From Fontimonas thermophila (GTDB lineage Bacteria > Pseudomonadota > Gammaproteobacteria > Nevskiales > Nevskiaceae), in NCBI RefSeq assembly GCF_900113085.1, contig NZ_FOOC01000002.1:248001-312000 (forward strand): DNA of 64,000 nt. Direction: 5' to 3'. The notes under the pieces were generated by a model, which was not told where the DNA came from, searched no databases, and saw only the letters and a program-made list of their open reading frames with translations. Positions 56,365 to 64,000 of the stretch are shown piece by piece. The position numbers and the translations under genes were made by a program. Each line of letters opens with the position of its first letter. Position 1 is the first letter of the stretch.

Positions 56365-57050
56365 GTCCGTTGCAGTGGGCGCTTCTCGTCGTCGGGGCGG
56401 TTGCCGTCCTTGCGATCTACATCTACAGCCGTCGCGAACGCGCGCATCCGCCGCGCGGGCGGCCCGACGTTCCGACACCAGCCGTCGGATCATCGGCGCC
56501 GCCGGCCGTCAACGATCAGATGGACATGTTCGCGCGCGGCGGTTTCGACGAACTGGGCGTCGGCAAGCCGCGCAAGCGGATTGCCCCGAGCATGCCGGCT
56601 GCCGAACCCGAGGCCAAGGCGCCGACCTCGGCAAAAGTCGAGGAGCGCATCATCGCGGTGCTGATCGCCGAGCGCGAAGGTACGGCGATTTTTGGCCCCA
56701 AGATCCACGCAGCGCTGCGCGCGCAAGGCCTGCGCTTCGGTGACAAACGGATCTACCATCGCATCGAGGGCGGCCGCCCGGTATTTTCGGTCGCGAGCCT
56801 GATCAAGCCTGGCTATCTCGATCCGGCCGAGCAACAGGCGTTCTCGACGCCCGGCTTGACGGTGTTCATGCTGCTGCCGGGGCCGGTACCGCCGGAAACG
56901 GCGATCGGCGACATGCTGGGAACGGCACGCGCGCTGGCACAGCAGCTCAACGCCGAGGTCTATGACAGCAACCGGCAGGTACTCACGGTCGCAGCGGAAA
57001 AAGCGCTCATTGCCGACGTCAAGGCCTGGGCCCGTCAACACGGGCTGTGA
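56361..57050 (+). CDS. zipA: Cell division protein ZipA
   Basis: A 229-residue inner-membrane division protein that tethers FtsZ. One N-terminal membrane helix (about 5-22, short periplasmic end), a Pro/Ala-rich linker (about 25-90) and the C-terminal FtsZ-binding domain (about 92-229; ERIIAVLIAEREGTAIFGPKIHAALRAQGLRFG, then MLLPGPVPPETAIGDML). The linker is much shorter than in E. coli (328 residues in total). It is restricted to gammaproteobacteria. It stands between smc and ligA as usual. Confidence 0.93.
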   Translation: MSPLQWALLVVGAVAVLAIYIYSRRERAHPPRGRPDVPTPAVGSSAPPAVNDQMDMFARGGFDELGVGKPRKRIAPSMPAAEPEAKAPTSAKVEERIIAVLIAEREGTAIFGPKIHAALRAQGLRFGDKRIYHRIEGGRPVFSVASLIKPGYLDPAEQQAFSTPGLTVFMLLPGPVPPETAIGDMLGTARALAQQLNAEVYDSNRQVLTVAAEKALIADVKAWARQHGL

Positions 57051-59138
<2,088 letters not shown>

Positions 59139-59139
59139 G

Positions 59140-60282
59140 ATGGAACCGGCTCAGGCCTTGTACCGCATGCTGCTCGCGCATCCGCTTCAGGCCAGCGGTG
59201 TGATCGTTGCCGCCGCTGCCCTCACCATGCTGCTGCTGCACTGGCTGGTTCGCGAACTCAATGCGGGCAGCCGCAACTGGCAGCGCCGGCTGCGCGCACG
59301 TCTGGGCGTACCGCCGGGGCGCGCCATCGGCGAATTGCGCTGGATGCTGCTCGTATTCCATCTGGTGCTGTGGCCGCTCGTCGCCTGGGCGGTCTTCCAC
59401 GTTTGGGGCATGCACGAAACTGGCCGCAGCTTGACCCACGCCTTGTTCTCGACGGGTGTGCAGGTCGGTGGCGTCCACATCGTTCCGGGCAAGCTGCTTC
59501 TGGGACTGGTCTATTTTCTCGTGCTGTTCACGTTCACGCGCTGGCTCAAGAGCCGCATCGAGCATGACTGGCTGCCGCGCGCGGGTGTCGAGGCAAGCAC
59601 GCGCGAGTCGATCGCGACCCTGTTCGGCTATGCGACTTTCGCGCTCGCGGTTGTCGTGGGCTTGTCCTCGGCTGGCTTCGATTTCACCAAACTCGCCATC
59701 GTCGCCGGTGCGCTGTCCGTCGGCATTGGTTTTGGCCTGCAGAACATCGTCAATAATTTCGTATCGGGGCTGATCATCCTGTTCGAGCGCCCCGTGCGCA
59801 CCGGGGATTACATCTTCGTCGGCCAGACTCAGGGTTTCGTGCGCCGCATCCGCATCCGTTCCACCGAAATCGAAACCTGGGATCGCGAGACGATCATCGT
59901 CCCCAACTCGGATTTACTCTCAAACCATCTCAAGAACTTGAACCTGCGCGACGAATACGGTCGTGTGATCATCCCGGTGGGGGTTGCCTACGGATCGGAT
60001 ACGGCGCTGGTGAAGCAGAAGCTGCTGGAGGTCGCACTGGCGCATCCGCTGGTAATCAAGGAGGGTGAGGTTCCCGACATCGCCGGCCCGGGGGTTTTTT
60101 TCGTCAACTTCGGCGCAAGCTCGCTGGATTTCGAACTACGGGCTTACGTCAGGGAAGTCAGCAAGCGGCTGTCGGTGTCCAGCGATCTACGCTTTGCCAT
60201 CGACACAGCGTTCCGCGAGGCTGGCATCCAGATTCCGTTTCCCCAACACGATGTCTGGCTGCACACCGTCCCTGGCCGTTAA
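59140..60282 (+). CDS. Mechanosensitive ion channel MscS family protein
   Basis: A 380-residue membrane channel. About five membrane segments precede the pore helix (KLAIVAGALSVGIGFGLQNIVNNFVSGLIILFERPVRTGD), which is the MscS/MscK-type TM3 and hinge; a beta domain (QGFVRRIRIRSTEIETWDRETIIVPNSDLLSNHL) and a C-terminal alpha/beta domain follow. It resembles the channel part of MscK/MscM but lacks their large periplasmic domain. It releases solutes at hypo-osmotic shock. The ATG at 59140 lies directly after the ligA stop with GGGAG upstream. Confidence 0.92.
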   Translation: MEPAQALYRMLLAHPLQASGVIVAAAALTMLLLHWLVRELNAGSRNWQRRLRARLGVPPGRAIGELRWMLLVFHLVLWPLVAWAVFHVWGMHETGRSLTHALFSTGVQVGGVHIVPGKLLLGLVYFLVLFTFTRWLKSRIEHDWLPRAGVEASTRESIATLFGYATFALAVVVGLSSAGFDFTKLAIVAGALSVGIGFGLQNIVNNFVSGLIILFERPVRTGDYIFVGQTQGFVRRIRIRSTEIETWDRETIIVPNSDLLSNHLKNLNLRDEYGRVIIPVGVAYGSDTALVKQKLLEVALAHPLVIKEGEVPDIAGPGVFFVNFGASSLDFELRAYVREVSKRLSVSSDLRFAIDTAFREAGIQIPFPQHDVWLHTVPGR

Positions 60283-60554
60283 TCAGCGGAAACCTCCTCC
60301 GGTGCGCGCGTTACGATCGACAGCGCGTGAATGTCGGTCTGTAGCAAATCGGCCAGCGCGGCATACACGGCGCGGTGCCGTTCAATGGGCTTCATGCCGG
60401 CAAAACGCGCGCTGACGATCTCGACGCGGAAATGACCGCGGCCGCCCGCCGCCCCGGCATGGCCGGCGTGCCGGTGGCTTTCATCCTCGATCTGCAATAC
60501 CGTCGGCCGGAATGCCTGCTCCAGCGCTGCGCGGATCCGCTCGGTGCGATTCAT
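60279..60554 (-). CDS. bolA: BolA family protein
   Basis: A 91-residue BolA-fold protein; such proteins pair with monothiol glutaredoxins in Fe-S handling and affect morphology. RIRAALEQAFRPTVLQIEDESHRHAGHAG holds the conserved His, then HFRVEIVSARFAGMKPIERHRAVYAALADLL. I start at MNRTERIR; the frame is open 34 residues upstream but that part is not BolA-like. Its stop overlaps the convergent MscS stop. In pseudomonads yciB-yciI-bolA cluster; here yciI is missing. Confidence 0.92.
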   Translation of the reverse strand: MNRTERIRAALEQAFRPTVLQIEDESHRHAGHAGAAGGRGHFRVEIVSARFAGMKPIERHRAVYAALADLLQTDIHALSIVTRAPEEVSAD

Positions 60555-60674
60555 GGCCGTGCCCGAGTCAATGGGCGGACGATGGCGAATCTGCCCGACA
60601 TTCCAGGCACGCAGCTCTTGGTGCATGCCTGAGTTTGACATCAAGCCCGTTTTCATCTCCGGGCATGCCGGGCA

Positions 60675-61214
60675 TCACGGTTCTTCCTCCTGCGGCAGGT
60701 ACTGCTTCAAAAACGGCAGGTGCGCGATCAGGAACACGAACATCAATCCGGTGAAGCCAAAGGTCTTGAACTGCACCCAGACCTTCTCGGAAAAGTGGTG
60801 GGCGATATAAACGTTGAGCACGGCGCAACCCGCAAAGAACACTGCCCAGGCCAGATTGACCTTGCGCCATACCGGATCCGGCAGGCTGATCGATTTCTGT
60901 GGCAGGCGCGCGAGCAAGACCTTGTCGCCGACGATGTGGCTCAACAAGAGCGCCAGCGCAAACACGGCATAGACCGCCGTCGGCTTGTACTGGATGAAAG
61001 CGGGGTCGCGTATCCACAGCGTCAAGCCGCCCAGTGCCGCGGCCGCCAGGGCGGTGAGCAAATGCGCTTTATGCAGCCGCCGCTCTTTGAACCAGTACAC
61101 GGCGACGAGCGCAAACAGCGCAACGATCAGTACCGCGGTCGCGACATAAATGCCATACGCGTAGTACGCCCCGAAGAAGAGCAGGGCAGGGGCAAAGTCG
61201 AGTAGCAGATTCAT
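60675..61214 (-). CDS. yciB: Inner-membrane septation protein YciB (IspZ family)
   Basis: A 179-residue protein with five to six membrane helices. The N-terminus LLLDFAPALLFFGAYYAYGIYVATAVLI, DPAFIQYKPTAVY, and the C-terminal VNLAWAVFFAGCAVLNVYIAHHFSEKVWVQFKTFGFTGLMFVFLIA are diagnostic. It is linked to septation and envelope integrity. TACAAT lies exactly 6 nt before the ATG on this strand with no ribosome-binding site. It is divergent from yciO (41 bp apart). Confidence 0.94.
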   Translation of the reverse strand: MNLLLDFAPALLFFGAYYAYGIYVATAVLIVALFALVAVYWFKERRLHKAHLLTALAAAALGGLTLWIRDPAFIQYKPTAVYAVFALALLLSHIVGDKVLLARLPQKSISLPDPVWRKVNLAWAVFFAGCAVLNVYIAHHFSEKVWVQFKTFGFTGLMFVFLIAHLPFLKQYLPQEEEP

Positions 61215-61220
61215 GGCGCT

Positions 61221-61226
61221 ATTGTA
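61221..61226 (-). promoter_or_regulatory. -10-like element for yciB
   Basis: TACAAT (minus strand) ends 6 nt before the yciB ATG, predicting a leaderless mRNA. It lies back-to-back with the yciO element 15 bp away. Confidence 0.45.
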
Positions 61227-61240
61227 CGGCCCGCAGGGCG

Positions 61241-61246
61241 TAGAAT
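61241..61246 (+). promoter_or_regulatory. -10-like element for yciO
   Basis: TAGAAT ends 9 nt before the yciO ATG, with no Shine-Dalgarno; a leader of 2-3 nt at most is predicted. Confidence 0.4.
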
Positions 61247-61255
61247 CCCTCCGGC

Positions 61256-61879
61256 ATGGCCGACTGGTTTGACATTCATCCGGTGAACCCTCAGAAACGC
61301 CTGTTGGCGCGGGTCGCCGTGCGTCTGCGCCAGGGGGCGGTCATCGCCTATCCGACCGACTCCTGCTACGCGCTTGGCTGCCAGCTCGATGACCGCGAGG
61401 CTGCCGATCGCCTGCGCCGGATCCGCGGTTTCGATCGCCATCATCATTTCACCCTGGTCTGCCGGGACTTGTCCGAGATCGCGACCTATGCCCGCGTCGA
61501 CAACCGTCAATTCCGGCTGCTGAAGACGCTTACGCCGGGGCCTTATACCTTCGTGCTGCAGGCCACCAAGGAGCTGCCCCGGCGCATCGCCCATGACAAG
61601 CGCAAGACCGTCGGGATCCGCGTGCCGCGGCATGCGATCGCACAGGCATTGCTGGAGACCTTGGGAGAACCACTGATCTCATGCACCCTGCAGTTCCCGG
61701 GCGATCCGGAGCCGGTTGGAGATCCGCATGCGTACCGGGAAAATCTGGATCGCGCGGTGGATATCGTGATCGACGGTGGTCCCTGCGGGACCGACCCCAC
61801 CACCGTGCTCGACATCAGCGGCGAAGGAATCGAGATCCTGCGCCGGGGCAAGGGGGACTTGGCGCGTCTCGGCTTATAG
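61256..61879 (+). CDS. yciO: YciO/YrdC/Sua5 family protein
   Basis: A 207-residue protein of the L-threonylcarbamoyladenylate synthase family. IAYPTDSCYALGCQL, HHFTLVCRDLSEIATYA, LLKTLTPGPYTFVLQATKELP, KTVGIRVPRHAIA and PLISCTLQFPGD are conserved nucleotide- and threonine-binding blocks. The YciO subgroup is distinct from TsaC and its physiological role is less clear. The true partner of TsaB (tsaC) may be elsewhere. It is divergent from yciB. Confidence 0.9.
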   Translation: MADWFDIHPVNPQKRLLARVAVRLRQGAVIAYPTDSCYALGCQLDDREAADRLRRIRGFDRHHHFTLVCRDLSEIATYARVDNRQFRLLKTLTPGPYTFVLQATKELPRRIAHDKRKTVGIRVPRHAIAQALLETLGEPLISCTLQFPGDPEPVGDPHAYRENLDRAVDIVIDGGPCGTDPTTVLDISGEGIEILRRGKGDLARLGL

Positions 61880-61906
61880 GCCGGCATCCTGCCGCAGCCG
61901 CACCGG

Positions 61907-61912
61907 TATAAT
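61907..61912 (+). promoter_or_regulatory. -10 element just before the M50 protease gene
   Basis: A perfect TATAAT ends 5 nt before the ATG at 61918. No Shine-Dalgarno is present, so transcription would begin at or within the start codon. Confidence 0.5.
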
Positions 61913-61917
61913 GCCGT

Positions 61918-62586
61918 ATGCCCATCGACATGACGCTGGTCCAGAAGCTCGCGGTCTGGGCCCTCCCGGTACTGCTCGCGATCACGGTTCACGAAGCGAG
62001 CCACGGTTATGTGGCGCGCGCGCTCGGTGATCCCACCGCGGAGGCGCTGGGACGTCTGAGCCTCAATCCGCTCCGGCACATCGATCCGGTCGGCACCATT
62101 CTCGTTCCGGCCGTCCTGCTGGCGTTGGGTGGCTTTCTGTTCGGTTGGGCCAAACCGGTGCCGGTGAACATGCGCAATCTCGGCCATCCGCGCCGCGACA
62201 TGGCGCTGGTCGCCGCGGCCGGTCCGCTGTCGAATTGCGCAATGGCGCTGGGTTGGGGGCTCTTGCTCAAGTTCGCTCTCGCCGGCGGCGACGAGGGCGT
62301 ATGGCTCGGCCTGCGCTATATGGCGATTGCCGGTATCGTGATCAATCTGGTCTTGATGGTGCTCAACCTGTTGCCGTTGCCGCCACTCGATGGTGGGCGC
62401 GTACTGACCGGGCTCGTGCCGGAGCATGTGGCCCGCCAGTTCGATCGCATCGAACCCTATGGACTGTTGATTCTGGTCATTCTTCTGGCGACCGGTTTGT
62501 TGGGCCGCGTTCTCTACTGGCCGCTGACGCTGGCCGAGGCGGCGTTGTTCGCCATCCTCGGACTGCCACCCGCCACCGCACTGTGA
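61918..62586 (+). CDS. Site-2 protease family (M50) membrane metalloprotease
   Basis: A 222-residue integral membrane protein with about five helices. The zinc motif is HEASH (HExxH) in the first helix, and [14 protein letters not shown] supplies the third ligand (the LDG motif) near the C-terminus; [13 protein letters not shown] is typical of the compact RseP/SpoIVFB-like group 3 proteins. No PDZ domain is present, so it is not RseP. The substrate is unknown. The next gene, trpS, starts 4 bp after its stop. Confidence 0.92.
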   Translation: MPIDMTLVQKLAVWALPVLLAITVHEASHGYVARALGDPTAEALGRLSLNPLRHIDPVGTILVPAVLLALGGFLFGWAKPVPVNMRNLGHPRRDMALVAAAGPLSNCAMALGWGLLLKFALAGGDEGVWLGLRYMAIAGIVINLVLMVLNLLPLPPLDGGRVLTGLVPEHVARQFDRIEPYGLLILVILLATGLLGRVLYWPLTLAEAALFAILGLPPATAL

Positions 62587-62590
62587 TTCA

Positions 62591-63619
62591 TTGCCTGAAA
62601 CCGTGACTGTTCCACGCAAGCCCGTCGTTCTCTCTGGGATCCAGCCCTCCGGCCGCCTGACGCTGGGTAATTACCTCGGCGCGCTGAAGAACTGGGTGCA
62701 TCTGCACGAACGCTATGACTGCTACTACATGCTGGTCGATCTGCACGCGATCACCGTGCGGCAGGACCCGGTGGTACTGCGTGAGCGTTGCTACGAATTC
62801 CTGGCGCTCTACATCGCCTGCGGACTCGATCCCGCCCACAACGTGCTGTTCGTGCAGTCGCATGTGCCGGCACATGCGCGGCTCGCCTGGATCCTGAACT
62901 GCTATACCCAGTTCGGTGAGCTCAGCCGCATGACACAATTCAAGGACAAGTCGGCCCGACATGCCGATAACATCAACGCCGGCCTGTTCGACTATCCCGT
63001 GTTGATGGCCGCGGACATCCTGTTGTATCAGGCCAATGCAGTGCCCGTGGGCGAGGACCAGAAACAGCATCTGGAACTGACGCGCGACATCGCCATCCGG
63101 TTCAACAATCTCTATGGCACAGCAGATGCACCGGTGTTCGTCGTCCCCGAACCGATGATTCCGCCGGTCGGTGCGCGCATCATGGGTCTGCAAGATCCGA
63201 CGAAGAAAATGTCCAAGTCGGAGGATGCGCCCACCAACGCCGTTTATCTGCTCGACGAGCCGGACGTGATCGTGCGCAAAATCCGGCGCGCCGTCACCGA
63301 CCTCGGCAACGAGGTGCGCTACGCGCCGGACGAAAAACCCGGTGTCTCCAATCTGATGGCGATTCTCGCCGCGACGACGGGCCGTTCCTTCGAATCCATC
63401 GTCGATGAATTCGACGGCCAGGGTTACGGCAAGCTCAAACAGACGACCGCCGAAGCCGTCGTCGAACAGCTCAAACCGGTCCAGGCGCGCTACCGCGAGA
63501 TCCGTGAAGACACCGAGGGTCTGCGTCGCGTGCTGCGCGCCGGCGCCGAGAAAGCGCGTGCACGTGCCGACGCCACCTTGCACAAGGTTCACGACGTACT
63601 GGGCTTCATCCCCGAATGA
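62591..63619 (+). CDS. trpS: Tryptophanyl-tRNA synthetase
   Basis: A class I synthetase of 342 residues. [18 protein letters not shown] holds the HIGH-like TLGN, MSKS is in [10 protein letters not shown], and [11 protein letters not shown] and [16 protein letters not shown] are substrate-binding blocks. The TTG at 62591 is used; a GTG at 62603 is an alternative, and neither has a strong ribosome-binding site. It overlaps scpA by 4 bases. trpS followed by scpA-scpB is common in gammaproteobacteria. Confidence 0.96.
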   Translation: MPETVTVPRKPVVLSGIQPSGRLTLGNYLGALKNWVHLHERYDCYYMLVDLHAITVRQDPVVLRERCYEFLALYIACGLDPAHNVLFVQSHVPAHARLAWILNCYTQFGELSRMTQFKDKSARHADNINAGLFDYPVLMAADILLYQANAVPVGEDQKQHLELTRDIAIRFNNLYGTADAPVFVVPEPMIPPVGARIMGLQDPTKKMSKSEDAPTNAVYLLDEPDVIVRKIRRAVTDLGNEVRYAPDEKPGVSNLMAILAATTGRSFESIVDEFDGQGYGKLKQTTAEAVVEQLKPVQARYREIREDTEGLRRVLRAGAEKARARADATLHKVHDVLGFIPE

Positions 63620-64000
63620 ACGACACCGTCAGCCCCATACCTACGGCCACGGGGGTGCCCAAGGTCCACGGACAGCCGCTCGAAAAGCTGCCTGAGGATC
63701 TCTACATCCCGCCGGATGCGCTCGAAGTTTTTCTTGACGCTTTCGAGGGCCCGCTGGATCTGCTGCTGTATCTGATCCGTCGGCAGAACCTCAACATCCT
63801 CGACATCCCGGTCTTCAAGATCACGCAGCAGTACATTCAGTACATCGAGTTGATGCGCGAACTCAAGCTCGAGCTCGCGGCAGAATACCTGGTCATGGCG
63901 GCCCTGCTCGCCGAGATCAAGTCCAGCATTCTGCTGCCGCGCCCGCCGCCGGATGATGCCGTAGAGCAGGGCGATCCGCGCATGGAGCTGGTGCGCCGGC
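63616..64000 (+). CDS. scpA: Segregation and condensation protein ScpA (3' truncated by window edge)
   Basis: The first 128 codons of the kleisin subunit of SMC-Scp[70 protein letters not shown] is the conserved N-terminal helical domain that binds the SMC neck. An extension of about 35 residues precedes it. The ATG at 63616 overlaps the trpS stop (ATGA). The C-terminal winged helix lies outside the window. Its partner smc is in this window about 7 kb upstream. Confidence 0.95.
   Translation, partial: MNDTVSPIPTATGVPKVHGQPLEKLPEDLYIPPDALEVFLDAFEGPLDLLLYLIRRQNLNILDIPVFKITQQYIQYIELMRELKLELAAEYLVMAALLAEIKSSILLPRPPPDDAVEQGDPRMELVRR

Noticed and set aside
60555-60674. Possible yciI between bolA and yciB
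   Set aside because: The 120-bp gap is too short and has no YciI-like sequence in any frame.

Overview
The window is chromosomal DNA from a GC-rich gammaproteobacterium. The evidence is the set of gammaproteobacterial gene orders (smc-zipA-ligA; secG-tRNA-Leu-tRNA-fMet-rimP-nusA-infB-rbfA-truB-rpsO-pnp; yoaA-tsaB; ffs-dnaX-ybaB; carA-carB-greA-rlmE-ftsH-folP-glmM-tpiA) together with ZipA, PBP1B and FleQ. The rpoN / receiver / fleQ block recalls the flagellar rpoN2 locus of xanthomonads, so a relative of Xanthomonadales or Nevskiales is plausible, but this is inference. No insertion sequence, prophage, CRISPR array, rRNA operon or foreign-looking island was seen. Nearly everything is core genome.

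Layout. 1-2919: end of rpoN, a stand-alone receiver and fleQ (flagellar regulation). 2990-9456: a lipoprotein with an internal duplication, PBP1B with a TPR lipoprotein that is probably its activator LpoP, then yoaA-tsaB. 9540-11655: 4.5S RNA, dnaX, ybaB. 11692-18939: short convergent and divergent units (phosphoglucomutase, DUF1249, GDSL esterase, gamma-carbonic anhydrase, SixA-like phosphatase, rsmJ, SCP2 protein, an unknown protein, two hotdog thioesterases, Nudix, MazG). 19014-23827: DegV, dapB, a GNAT acetyltransferase, an M20 amidohydrolase and a radical SAM protein. 24049-34856: carAB, greA, rlmE, ftsH, folP, glmM, tpiA. 34864-44311: secG, two tRNAs and the large translation/RNA operon. 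44312-44730: a gene-free, highly structured stretch. 44731-46217 (minus strand): gluQ-phaR. 46345-52248: a HAD phosphatase, then a tight four-gene set of FAD enzyme (alkyl-DHAP-synthase-like), ABM protein, GlpD-like oxidase and FGGY kinase. 52289-64000: queF, smc-zipA-ligA, an MscS channel, bolA, yciB, yciO, an M50 protease, trpS and the start of scpA.

The most interesting signal is in 44460-44626 on the minus strand. A near-consensus sigma-70 promoter drives a predicted small RNA of about 127 nt, with a C-rich hairpin loop, a CUCCUCC single strand and a U7 end, and no coding potential. Also notable are a recurrent pattern of -10-like hexamers placed 5-10 nt before SD-less start codons (predicted leaderless mRNAs), an initiator tRNA with a U1-U72 mismatch, the ether-lipid/glycerol-like operon, and a FleQ whose c-di-GMP-binding residues are only partly kept.
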